Made by a program: the position numbers and the translations under genes. The notes under the pieces are model-generated. The model worked only from the letters and a program-made list of their open reading frames with translations. It was not told where the DNA came from and searched no databases. Below, in pieces: positions 23,301 to 33,879 of a stretch of 64,000 nt of DNA. This DNA is from Pyrus communis. Lineage: Eukaryota; Streptophyta; Magnoliopsida; Rosales; Rosaceae. The stretch lies in the NCBI RefSeq assembly GCF_963583255.1, contig NC_084806.1, forward strand, positions 15,728,317-15,792,316. The letters run 5' to 3'. Every line of letters starts with the position of its first letter. The stretch's first letter is position 1.

Positions 23301-24950
23301 CCCTACCTTTTTGGGAACTCCTTCAAGATTCTTACCGACCACCAAACGTTGAAACACTTCATCAACCAACGCTTCACAACCTCTACTAAATAGAAATGGC
23401 TTTTAAAGTTGTTGGGCTACAGTTATATGCTGGAGTATCGGCCGGGGGCAACGAATACCACAACAGATGCATTGTCTAGGCAACATGAAAGGTTGGCACT
23501 CATGGGTTTCTCTCAACCGATTTTTGACAGTATCTCTGATATTCAGGCCAAATACTCAATGAACCTAGAGGCTGCACAAATTGTCCACGCTTTACAAAAC
23601 AATCAACCTGCCCGTTCTCAATTTTCTCTTTGAGAAGATCTCTTGTACTATAAGGAGGGAATCTTCATGGCCTCATTATCTCCTTGGCGTCCTCAAATTT
23701 TGGCAGAGTTTCATTCTTCTCATACCGCAGGCCACTCCAGGTACCTTCGCACATATAAATGTGTTCTTCACAATTTCAATTTGCCCAACTTAAAAAAAGA
23801 GGTCAAGACACTTGTGGCTGCTTGTGACATTTGTTAACGCACGAACTATAAAACTCTCCAACCTTCAGGCTTACTACAGCCACTTCCAATCCCCACTCAA
23901 ATTTGGACATAAATTGCAATGTACTTTATAGAGGGCCCTCCTTCCACTCATGGTTGTAACGACATCCTGGTTGTTGTCGATCGTCTCTCCAAGTATGGCC
24001 ATTTCATACCTATCAAACACCCATATTCTGCTACCAAAGTTGTTTACATCTTTATCCGAGAGATATTCTGCCTTCACGGCATACCTGCCACAGTGATTGG
24101 GACCCTATTTTTATCAGTCAATTTTGGGACTCGTTCTTCAAAATCCAAGGTTCTAAACTCTGTTGCAGCTCGACTTACCACCCTCAATCTGATGGGTAAA
24201 CATAAGTCTTAAACCGCACACTCGAACATTATCTGCGTAGTTTTGTAGGCGACAAACCCACGTCATGGGTTAATTGGTTGTCATGGGCTGAATGGTGGTA
24301 TAACTCCACATTCCATTCGGCCATTAAGATGTCCCCATTCAAAGTTATCTATGGTTATCCCCCACCATGAGTCATGCCGTACTTACCTGGCTCCTCTCCA
24401 GTTCACTTGGTTGACACTACTCTCCGTGATCGTGATGCCTTACTCCACCAGCTGCGTGAGAATCTCCACCTTGCTCAAGAATGCATGCGTCACTTCACCA
24501 ACAAGAAGCACTCGGAACGTAAATTCCAGGTAGGAGATTCGGTTTGCTTACGGTTACAACGTTAACGCAGATCCTTTGTCAACTACACTAACTGCCCTAA
24601 ATTGGCACTATGTTTCTATGGGTTGTACAAAATCCTTGCTCGTGTGGGAAAAGTTGCCTACAATTTGGACTTGCCTCCCACTCTCGCATCCACCTAACTT
24701 TCCATGTCTCCCTCCTTAAACCCAAGTTAGGCTCTTATGTGGTTCCCTCCACCATTTTCCCACCCCTAATTGATATTGGACTGATAATCTGGACGCCAAA
24801 AACCATATTGCAATGAAGGATGTTCAAATGGGGAAACTGCGCCATCACTCGCTGGCTGATTAAATGGGTAGGCCTACCCGACCATGATGCTACCTGGCAA
24901 AACGTTGACTCTATCCTCGAACGCTTCCCAGACTTCCACGCTTGAGGACA
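20335..24950 (+). pseudogene. Gypsy gag-pol remnant (multiple stops and frameshifts)
   Basis: Gag starts at ATG 20335 (MGKSKASVVAVDVTEVDLEL) and hits a stop within about 25 codons. Gag core is at 20870-21150 (FSGNDPYSWLTLAEKY). An aspartic protease with DSGA is near 21716, followed by the RT finger region, then RT at 22450-22860 with [25 protein letters not shown] and the catalytic FVDD near 22720. RNase H covers 23150-23480 (LEYRPGATNTTTDALSR), then the zinc-binding HHCC and IN core to about 24350 (DILVVVDRLSKYGHF). The C-terminus near 24840-24945 resembles a chromodomain (LIKWVGLPDHDATWQN). Frames change repeatedly and stops interrupt gag, RNase H and IN, so no functional polyprotein can be made. 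Confidence 0.88.
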
Positions 24951-24973
24951 AGCTGTTTCTTAGAGGGAAAGGT

Positions 24974-25224
24974 TGTTAGGACTCTGGTTTGATAGTAGTA
25001 AGATGTTTATCTTTAGGGTGATATGGTCTTTTGAATTGTATGTTGTTCATTTCATCCAACGGTCTGTGAGTGATGATGTGTTCCGATCGTGTACACTCTT
25101 GCATTAAGGTTGTATATGAATCAACTTCCACCATTTGGGGGAGATATCAATGAAATCAAAATGATTTAGTTTTTTCCTCATTTATTTCCTCATTACAACG
25201 CCCTTTTCTGTTTGGGTCCTTTCA
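24974..25224 (+). repeat. 3' LTR of the Gypsy element
   Basis: Same length as the 5' LTR, starting TGTTAGGACTCTGG and ending GGTCCTTTCA; preceded by a purine tract. Confidence 0.9.
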
Positions 25225-25506
25225 CAAGGAAAACGAATGTAGCTCCGAAACAATAGCCAAGAACAGGGCATGCTGTTGAGGGTATCGTAAATGGGAATCG
25301 TGCAATAGATGAAGCGTGTGGCGATTGATGCGTCGTCAGTGACGAAGAAGCTGGCGAAGAGCACGGGGAAGACAGTGTGGTTCTTGGGAATGACATTCTT
25401 GATCTTAGGGGTCCCACTCATCATAGCCATGGATCGGGAGCAGTAGTTGAACGAGTTGGAGTTGCAGCAGGCCAGCATCCTCGGTAACCCTCCCCCTCCC
25501 CCTTAA
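25225..25506 (+). pseudogene. TOM9: TOM9 (plant Tom22) pseudogene, split by the Gypsy element
   Basis: TOM9 is the short plant counterpart of Tom22, a single-span subunit of the mitochondrial outer-membrane import pore. The first four codons (ATGGCTTCACAG) lie at 20039-20050 after a leader-like stretch; the remainder resumes here in the same frame. Residues read VTKKLAKSTGKTVWFLG, TFLILGVPLIIAMDRE and LNELELQQASILG, matching the conserved TM segment and intermembrane-space tail of plant TOM9. Length, about 98 codons, matches the family. There are four in-frame stops upstream of TAA at 25504: ATG-TAG near 25240, TCG-TAA, CAA-TAG, and a TAG in the conserved tail. The copy is therefore doubly dead. 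It is intronless, so it could be an old retrocopy or a decayed duplicate; normal TOM9 genes are also short, so this is undecided. Confidence 0.8.
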
Positions 25507-26041
25507 CTTTCGCCTTGGTTCAACCACTCACGAAGGCTCTTGCGCTTCTCCGTTGGTCCATTTGCCTCATCCACTTCTTTTGTTGTTGTTAAATTGTAGT
25601 TTATGAATGGTAATTTTGTCAAGTGCGGTTCTTGAATTATCATGATTTACTTATTTTCCAGTATAATTAGATTTTTAGGTATGAAAATTGACAAAGATGC
25701 ACAGTAATCGTGATTGTAACAAAAAAATGAAGAAGTCAAAGGAAGCAATTTAGACATCGTGATTCATGTTTCATGCTCAAATAGTTATATAAAATGCTTA
25801 ACCAGGCTACCATATATCACCATAAGTACAACTACCATTTACAAATCTATTGTATATGTTTAAATCCCTCACAATAATCTCACTTGAGGACCTCATGGCA
25901 ATCTCTGCAGATCCTCAAATTCTTCACAATCTTTATTGGCTTTCCTGGTTCTTCACAATCCTTACGGCATTGTCAGACTGTGAGTGCACCATTTTCTGCC
26001 TCTTCCAGTTGACCAACCCGTCCCATGGCACCAACTAAACA
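25507..26041. other. Intergenic, nothing recognised
   Basis: Follows the TOM9 relic; the first 100 bp could be its former 3' UTR. No supported gene. Confidence 0.4.
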
Positions 26042-26262
26042 TGTATGTTTAACGATTGATATTACAAAGTTTGAGTATGTCAATGTTTGAGTCAAATTGT
26101 ATATAGGCAAATATTGTGTATTATTCCTCTCGGAATTGAATGTATATATAGGTTTACAAAGAGTCATATACAAGTAAATCAACTATACAAGGAAAGAAAT
26201 CCAATCCCTAATATCATGCTAATCAAATAAAATCGCTATCGCTAAGTAGAACAATCGCTACA
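26042..26262 (-). repeat. 3' LTR of the truncated Copia element
   Basis: Inner edge fixed by the purine tract; outer edge could be TGTATG near 26042 or TGTTTGAGTC near 26084. No partner LTR in the window. Confidence 0.55.
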
Positions 26263-26274
26263 CTCCCCCTCAAG

Positions 26275-29095
26275 TTAGAGCAAAGATATCTTGCATGCCC
26301 AATTGGTCGAATGAGTTGGAGAAAGCACTAATAAAGGTAGTTGTAGTAGCACGTCGGCTAACTGTTCTTTAGATGATACAAAAGGAAAAACAATAACTCT
26401 AGCATCCAACTTATCAACCTCCACATGTTTTGTACAGTTATGTTGCACATGATTGTGAGCAATTTTAATTGCAGATTCATTATCACAGTGTAAACCCATG
26501 GCCTTCTTGGATTTGAATCCCATTCCATTCAATAATTTACATAACCAAAGTAACTCCTATACCTTAAGCACCATTCCACGGAATTCAGCCTTCGCACTCG
26601 ATTGAGCAACAACCTTTTGTTTCTTACTTTTTCAAGTGACGAGATCACCACCAACATAAGTAAAGTAGCCAGAAGTAAAGCGTTGATCTGTCACCGAACC
26701 AGCACAATCTGCATCTATGTATCCTTCAACATTCAAACGACCATTCTTGGCAAACATTACACCTCTACCAGGAGCCAATTTAAGATACCTGAGAATACGG
26801 ACAACAACATCCATATGAGTCTCAATAGGCAAATGCATAAACCAACTCACAACATTTACAACATGGGCTATATTTGTACGCGTATGAGATAAATAGATTA
26901 ATCTTCCTACAAGTCACTGATAACGCTCATTTAGGAACCTAATCAGAATCTAATCCCAATATATGATTTTGGTACATAGAAGTGTCAACATGTTTATAGT
27001 CCACCATAATAGTTTCGGCTAACAGGTCCAAAACATACTTTCGTTGTGAGAGACATATACCATGGTTGGATTGAGCAACTTCAATCCCCAGAAAATACAA
27101 CTTTCCAACTCTTTCATCTTAAACTCAAAAGCAATGAATTTCTATAAAGAACTAATATCTTCATGACCATCACCTGTCACTATCACATCATCAACATATA
27201 TGATCAATATCGTCACTTTACCTTTCTGGCATTTCAAAAATAAGGTATGATCCAAGCAACTTTGATGTAACCAAACTTTCTCATGGACGCAGTAAACCTC
27301 CCATACCATGCTTTAGGAGATTGCTTCAAACCATACAAAGATGTTCGTAACTTGCACATAACACCCTTATGAGAACCAATAGAAGTACCAATGGGTAAAT
27401 CTATATACATTTCTTCTTTGAGATCACCATGCAAAAAGTATTTTTAACATCAAACTACCATAAGGGCCAATCCAGTTAGCATCAAGAGATAAAAGGACAC
27501 GAACCGTATTAAGCTTAGCAATTGGAGCAATGGTCTTTTGGTAGGCCACTCCATGTGTTTGTGTATAACCCTTCCCTACTAATCAGGCTTTGTAACGATC
27601 GATTGAACCATATGCTTTATGCTTTAAAGTAAACACCCATCGATACCAACCGTTTTCCTTCCACTTTGCAAGGGCACCAAATTCTAGGTGGAATTCTTGT
27701 TCAGAGCCTTCATCTCAATGTCCATGGCTTCCACCCATTTAGTGTCAGATAAGGCATCCTATAACTTAGTCGATACAGATATAGTAGTGATTGATATACA
27801 TATGACTAATGTGAGAAAGATGATGAGTTGACACATGATTACTAATGAGATATTTGGACTTTGCATGTCTATCAGGAGAATATTGTACTTTAAGTTTGCC
27901 ACGATTAACTCGTGGGGGCAACTCATAAGTAGATATAAGAAAATTAGTATAAACTACCTCATTTGCTTCACTTTCTTCTTCACGAGTTGATTGAGACAAT
28001 AGTAGGGCAGATGGGAGGGGGTGTTGGAATACTACTGCTTACGTCTCCGTCAATATTGTCAGGTACAATTTCATTATCAGAGTATGTTACTTCTTCACTG
28101 GTATATGGCGACTGGTCAGTGGAAGAAGAGGGACCAATCAGCTCGAGCAAACTCACATTATCACTATAATTTACTGTACTCTCTTTTTCTCTTTGACTTA
28201 ACACTTCACTCACCCTCTTCCTCTGAAGTGGAAAGACAAGAGAAGATGAGGCAAAATACGGGACCTTTTCATAGAACGTGACATCCATGGAAAGATAAAT
28301 CTTTTGAGTAGGAGGATGATAGCACTTGTAACCTTTTGGTATTCGAGTAACCAATAAACACACATCAAAGAGCACATGGATCAAGCTTACTCTATCAATG
28401 GGAATAAATATATACATATAAAACGCATCCAAACACCTTGAGAGGAAGTTTGGAGGTAACTGGTGAGATGTGTTCTTGTAAAACTTCGAAAGGAGTACGG
28501 AAATCATGGACTTGGCTGGGAGTCCGGTTGGTCAAATAACACACAACTAAATCTGCATGTCCCCAAAGGTAACTAGGAACCAATATTCCCAAGAGAAAAG
28601 CACGAGCAACTTTAAGTAAATGACAATTTTTCCACTCAAACGTACCATTTTGTTGGTTTGTAAGTGCAGTAGTTGTCTGATGAATAATACATTGTTCATG
28701 AAAGAAAAAGCTCAGGGTAATATTCACATATTTCTCTCCGTTATCAGACTGGAGCACTTTGACTTTGGTCTAAAACTAAGTAGCTAGATACCATTGCAGT
28801 AAATTCTTGTACAATAGATGTCATATCACTTCTATGCTTCATCAGAAAGACCCAAGTTAAATGTGTGAATATTGGAATGTACCAAATCAAATGGCTGAAT
28901 AGCCTTATTATCACTTAAGGGAAAAACAGTACAATGGCTTTTGGCTAATACACATGTTTCACACTTAAAACAAGTCTCATCATATGAACGACATAGAGAA
29001 GGAAATAAATGCCTAAGATATTCAAAAGAAGGCTGACCTAAGCAATGATGCATAGCCACAACTGATGCTTGGAGACGGCTTAATCTCGCCCGAAG
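26275..29095 (-). pseudogene. Copia pol remnant (pre-integrase, IN, RT, RNase H)
   Basis: Pre-integrase at 28832-29059 shows LGQPSFEYLRHLFPSL with the zinc cysteines CFKCETC. IN continues at 28395-28757 (LQSDNGEKYVN; the Asp of SDNG is one catalytic residue). RT parts include EEMYIDLPIG and SLYGLKQSPKAWYGR at 27234-27434. RNase H covers 26275-26850 (YIDADCAGSVTDQRFTSGY, then LHCDNESAIKIAHN). Frames shift several times and stops interrupt each block. The RT YVDD region falls in a frame-broken part near 27190 (revcomp gives a VDDVIV-like string). Confidence 0.82.
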
Positions 29096-29102
29096 TCACA
29101 GT

Positions 29103-29384
29103 ATGAGTAGCCTGATCAGCGGTGCTTGCTTTTCAATTGTTGCTTGTTTCCATCAGTATGCTCTTTGGAGGAAATTAAATCTAAGTGATTGCAATTTGTC
29201 TACAATACCTGATGATCTTGGCTGTTTATGCTCACTGCAGCATTTAGATTTAAATGGAAACAGTTTTCTGAGCATATTGGAGAGCATCTGTCAACTTTGT
29301 CAATTGATTAATTATGGCAAACTTCAATTACTGCCAAAACTTCCATCAAGTATAAGAGTTTTGAATGCGGGGATTGTCTGTTGA
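29103..29384 (+). pseudogene. LRR fragment of a TNL-type disease resistance gene
   Basis: One open frame reads LWRKLNLSDCNLSTIPDDLG, LCSLQHLDLNGNSFLSILES and LQLLPKLPSSIRVLNAGIVC before a stop. The LxxLxLxxC/N-L pattern and the block L-P-KLPSSIRVLNA are characteristic of the C-terminal LRRs of plant TIR-NBS-LRR proteins. No TIR or NB-ARC is nearby and the left side abuts the truncated Copia element. It is a detached exon fragment, not a functional receptor. Sequence after 29385 has stops in all frames. Confidence 0.75.
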
Positions 29385-30315
29385 GGAAGCACATGAAGCT
29401 CTTTAGTTAGTGTTACTCATCTTCCTCTAAAAGTGTAAAGACTATGGTAGCTGGTGCAAGAACCAGTATGCTTTATGTGCCTACATTTTAGTTCTCAACG
29501 TGCAGAGAAGTGCCAACCCTGATAATGTGGTACTCCAAGATTCTTTTCATTTGGAAATAGAAGGTAGTCTGCGACATCCTCTTCGTGGTTGAAATAGTTG
29601 GGTGTCGTAGGCTTCAATAGGAAGAGACCACCGAGGAATCGAGGATTGAGGGTTCAAGGTGCAGGCTCCGTCATGTATATCAGAACGACAACGAAGGTTT
29701 AAGCAGCCTATAACACATTACAGTAGCAGAACTGGCAGCTAAAATATTCACCATGAAAGAGTTTAGGGGGGGGACCAAAAATATAGCAAGGGTAAAGGAA
29801 TATTAAAATAATTAACCTCTCCTAATTTGTTGCATGGTAAGTCGTGATACTTTTATCTGGTATTTTTGTATCAAAACCTTATCAAATTCGTAATCTTTTC
29901 ACTTATTTCTTCATATATAGGAAGCTCTGTCTTATGATATAGGGTTCTTCGTTTTAGGAGTGTTTTAGAAAGTTTGAAAAGCAATAACTTAAATTGTGTA
30001 TTGAGATTGTAGAAGCACTTTTTTGTGCTTTCTAATGAAGCAAGCACGAAATATATGTGCTTAAAACATAAGAATTACCAAGTAAAATCAATCTCTACAG
30101 AAGTACTCTAAGGTGTAGATAAATGAATAATTAGTAATTACATGTTTCAGAGTTTGGTAACTTTGCTTGCTTTCCTGAGTCCTAGACAAACTCATTAACC
30201 CTAATTAAACTTCCCATTTTACACTCCTGCAAGTTCTAAAATTGTTTTCGTAATTTTGAAGGGATGAAGGGGAGGAGGATGGTTAAACGAGGGACCCATC
30301 ACCCATGTCTGACAT
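29385..30315. other. Intergenic downstream of the LRR relic
   Basis: No gene supported. About 29520-29790 might be decayed continuation of the LRR gene or another retroelement piece, but I cannot identify it. Confidence 0.4.
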
Positions 30316-30324
30316 GTCATTATA

Positions 30325-30521
30325 GGGAAGAGATCCGGTCCGAATCTCTCCCATCAAAGGCCCAGAATCAAGTGATTTGGCCGTTGAAATTTGATCCAAC
30401 GGCTACAAACAGGGGGCTGTCTTAAAGTTATAATAATTGTAGTCGTTGGATCAAATTTCAACAGCCTGGATCACTTGATCCTAGGCCTTTGATGGGAGAG
30501 ATCTAGACCGGATCTCTTCCC
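30325..30521. mobile_element. MULE-type MITE, 197 bp
   Basis: GGGAAGAGATCCGGTCCGAA is inverted at the right end, and the internal arms TTGATCCAACGGCTAC and GTCGTTGGATCAA are also inverted, so the whole element folds. Flanks GTCATTATA and ATCATTATA form a 9-bp target duplication with one mismatch. Confidence 0.8.
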
Positions 30522-30930
30522 ATCATTATATACTTCATGACCTATCTGACAGAATGGAGTGTGACTTTGAGTGTCCACAGATTATTGGCTTTTGTTTTTT
30601 CCTCTTTTTGCCTTCTATTTTCTTGAGCGCTTGTGCACATTTAGGCAGTGACTGATTTAAGATTTATATTTTGGGTGGCCTTTGTGTTAAAGGTGTAAGT
30701 TTTCTAGATAGAAATAGAACACGATTCATTGAGACATTTCTACAATACTTGATGAATTTGTTGTCGTTAGCGAAAACATGTTTCACAAATGTCAACATAT
30801 ATCAACATAAACCGAAGCAATCTGATGAGTAATCTCGATAGAATTGGTTGATATTGTAGATGCAACTTGTCAAAATATACCTAGTAGGTATCATATCAAA
30901 CATTTGAGAGCACTTGCACTCCTAAAAAGC

Positions 30931-30976
30931 GCACCCCCCCCCACCACCCCCCCCACCCCGCCGCCCCCGCGCGGGG
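30931..30976. repeat. C-rich tract (G-quadruplex / i-motif candidate)
   Basis: Four or more runs of at least four C separated by short spacers, ending in CCGCCCCCGCGCGGGG. This stands out sharply against the AT-rich surroundings. Confidence 0.7.
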
Positions 30977-31026
30977 ATTATAGTCAACTCAATCCCCCCA
31001 AGTGAACTCCAAAATTTTTTTTTTAT

Positions 31027-31050
31027 TTATATATATATATATATATATTT
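31027..31050. repeat. (AT)n microsatellite
   Basis: About 10 AT units. Confidence 0.85.
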
Positions 31051-31940
31051 TTAAGGTAGTGGGGTGGGGGGCTTATCCAAATATTCAGGAGACCTTCATA
31101 TGTATTCAGGACTCTTACCATGTCTATATAGTTTGTTGGTGATCATAATATCAATGATATATTAGGGGATAGAAATTCATCTTAACCAGTCACCACCCAC
31201 GTAGAAGCCTCCCATTTGACCTACATGTGTGAACGCCGTGTGTTGAGTATTTGACCTAAAACTAAATAAGTGTTTAAGCAGAAAATTAAGCGAAACAGCT
31301 ACTTGTTTAGAGTTTAATTCATTTGTTTAATCATATTCATAATCTTTAGTCACTAGTCATGCAAATTTAGGTGCAAACTTTCATATAGGATCATGGCAAT
31401 TGAGTCGGGATTAATTCCTAACCATCAATATGGTTAATTCATCGTTTTAGATGACATTACACAGACTCACCTTGTTAAAATCATGATCAAGTAGCTTTTA
31501 TTTTATGGGGAGTGTACTAAGCTTCTTTTCACAAGACAAAGAAAGAAAAGGTTGATATAATTCAGTAAGGTTTTCATATAATGTCTTATCAAGAAAATCA
31601 AGGATAAATCACTTTCTTTGTGAAATGCAAGTCCAATCACTTTAATTTTGTACATTAAAGTCGAGTTATTTTTCTTGATATAGACTCGACTTGTTTATTA
31701 TTCGTGTTGACCTAGCTTTATCTATTAACTTCATTTTGAATTCAAAGTTTTGTTTCTATGTCGTGTTGAAAATTACCACCTGTTCTTTCATGGTCACTCC
31801 CAGAATCCCACTAGCCAAGCTTTTACCATACCGTACTATTACTATTAACATCTGAAATCCAAAACAAGACAAGTCATGCATCCAAGATTTCCCATCTGAA
31901 ATCTAATCCTCCTCGTTGGGGCCCTTTTGCCTTCACCAAA
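31051..31940. other. Intergenic, nothing recognised
   Basis: AT-rich, no supported coding region or repeat boundary. Confidence 0.4.
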
Positions 31941-31941
31941 G

Positions 31942-32180
31942 GGATTTGGATCTCATATGGATTTAAATTGTGAGGATCTTAGAGATCCTCACATCTAAGA
32001 TCCTCACATTTTAGTCATTCATCGTACATCGTGTGGTCAAAAATCATTTACTTTTTTTTATTTAAAATTAAACATAAATAGTAACTAACGAAAACTGACC
32101 GTACAATATACGATTCGATAAACGATTAGGATGTGAGAATCTTTAGGATCTCACAAAGTAAATCCGGAAAGGATCCTTCC
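31942..32180. mobile_element. MULE-type MITE, 239 bp
   Basis: Left GGATTTGGATCTCATATGGA and the inverse of the right end (GGAAGGATCCTTTCCGGATT) align over about 120 bp, including TTGTGAGGATCTTAGAGATC on the left and TTTGTGAGATCCTAAAGATT in the inverted right arm. Flanks TCACCAAAG and TCACTAAAG form a 9-bp target duplication with one change. Confidence 0.75.
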
Positions 32181-32189
32181 TCACTAAAG

Positions 32190-33879
32190 TATCTTCACAT
32201 GTAAACGTCACCCTTGATCGCAATCTTCTGCGAATTTTAGTACCATGTCATGTGGGTCTTTGGATTTTTCTCCTTTTCTGCCCTCTCATTGCTTGTCAAA
32301 AATCAATAACATATGTATAGCTTCACATTTACTTTCCTTATGAGTGTCTACCAAGTGTCAATGGTAGATTGCTAGGATTGCGATGCTTTCATGTGTCATC
32401 CAAAGAGAAAAACAGAGTATTTTTTATGGTTTATATATAGCTACGGAGGTAGAACACTTCCTTTTTCTACGAGACAATGCTTTAAGCGCCCCTTCACTAC
32501 AAGAATTTGCATGACACATGTACATCATCACATGTCGTCCCATACTAATGATACAAAAATATGTATTGGTATTATTTTTTCCACATATCTTTGTATTATT
32601 AGCACGAGACGTCATTGTGACAGTGAATTTGTGCCATACAGGTTACTCTCCACTAGTTGAGATCCTCATCAGACTTTTGTGTCCGAAGAATCTGGACCAT
32701 TCAAGAGAAATAGAGATCCAGATCGTTCAAGGGCTTGGTTTTTTGTGAAACGGCTTAGTGGAATGGGCTAATAGGGGCAAAATGATTTGAATTGAGTGGT
32801 CTAGATTTCTAGATCCATCAGTTCTGAATACAGATATCCAGAGAGAAGCTCAATTTGCTCTTCACTTCATGACCCCCAGATAACTTGGCGTAAAAATTTT
32901 GTTCGCTACAACTTTTCTTACTCTAAATGTGTCTTGAAGAGCAAAAATATCTTATGTGTTGCACATGATATGTTTTTCGGCTTTTACATGAATATTTTTT
33001 CAGATTTTGACAAAATAGTACATTCACACTTACGGGCACAACTAAGCAGTGGCGATTATAAGTCCTTGTGGTGTCACAAAAAAACAAGCATAGCGTCAGG
33101 TTTTTATTTTATTTTTTAAATGAGGCATTTTGTCGAACACTTGGCAAACCCACGCACATTGTGTGCTTAGCGTACATCCCCACCCTTTGTGTCATATTTA
33201 ACTTGTAGCTTTAAGTTAAGATTGTTCTACTGAACAAAGAAATAAATCATATATTTATAGAACTGATAGGTCAAATTTATAAAACGTATAGGAGTAGGGT
33301 GGATTAATGGTCTTTTTATTATTTAAAAGAAATTGATTAACTTTAAACTCTTTTTTTTTTTTTTTTTTTTTTTTTTTCTTTTCAAAACGGTGGCTTTGCC
33401 TTTAAAACATATAGATTTTTTCCTTGTTTCTTCTTCGTCATCATGAGTTGCCATAACCAACTCTGCAACTAAATCTTATTGTGTTATATATGTCTCCTGG
33501 TGGTTTTAAATGAGAAGCGAGTAATAAGCTTTGTGGTGGGGTTTGTAGGTGTATTATTATTCTTTGTAGTCCAATTCCACGTTGTATCAAGACGACTACG
33601 ATTTAAATGGACTACTTCCTAATTAATCCACAAACTTGAGAGGGCATGTGCCCCCTCTGACCCTTAATAAGCGTCACAATCGTTAACATAAATTACATAA
33701 TAGTTAAGGTGGTAAATGACCAAGATTTTCTTTTTTTGGGTGGTATTTAAGCACATCCCAAAAGTTCCTATAGTACTTGTGCAATGTTCTCTTTAGAAAG
33801 ATGGCATTTTAAGCTTAGTCAGTTTAGAATTCGAGAACCTTCAATGTAAATAAAAAATGACATTTTAAGCTAAGTTAGT
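32190..33879. other. Intergenic with scattered repeat pieces
   Basis: Contains a CACTACAAGAA string at 32495, which resembles a CACTA transposon tip but has no partner end that I can find, and a long poly-T run at about 33351-33377. No gene supported. Confidence 0.4.

Larger units (their letters stand above)
20053..25224 (+). mobile_element. Complete but inactive Ty3/Gypsy element (chromovirus-like)
   Basis: Two 251-bp LTRs (20053-20303, 24974-25224) start TGTTAGGACTC and end in TCA. The primer binding site follows the left LTR at about 20306, and a purine tract (AGAGGGAAAGG) precedes the right LTR. Flanks are CAGGG on the left and CAAGG on the right, a 5-bp target duplication with one change. 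By eye the LTRs differ at about 22 sites, so the insertion is not recent. The order gag, protease, RT, RNase H, IN, chromodomain-like tail fits Gypsy chromoviruses. The element sits in codon 4-5 of a TOM9 copy. Confidence 0.9.
26042..29099 (-). mobile_element. 5'-truncated Ty1/Copia element
   Basis: On the minus strand the order is GAG-pre-integrase, IN, RT, RNase H, purine tract, 3' LTR. The LTR starts (minus) TGTAGCGATTGTTC at 26262, directly after the purine tract TGAGGGGGAG. Its outer end is near 26042-26090 and not certain. The element stops at about 29099, inside the pre-integrase zinc region, where an LRR fragment begins; gag, protease and the 5' LTR are missing. Confidence 0.85.

Noticed and set aside
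25182..25478. 98-codon minus-strand frame
   Set aside because: Antisense shadow of the TOM9 relic, whose plus-strand translation matches the family.
32495..32660. CACTA transposon
   Set aside because: Only one CACTACAAGAA tip; no inverted partner or TSD found, so not annotated as an element.
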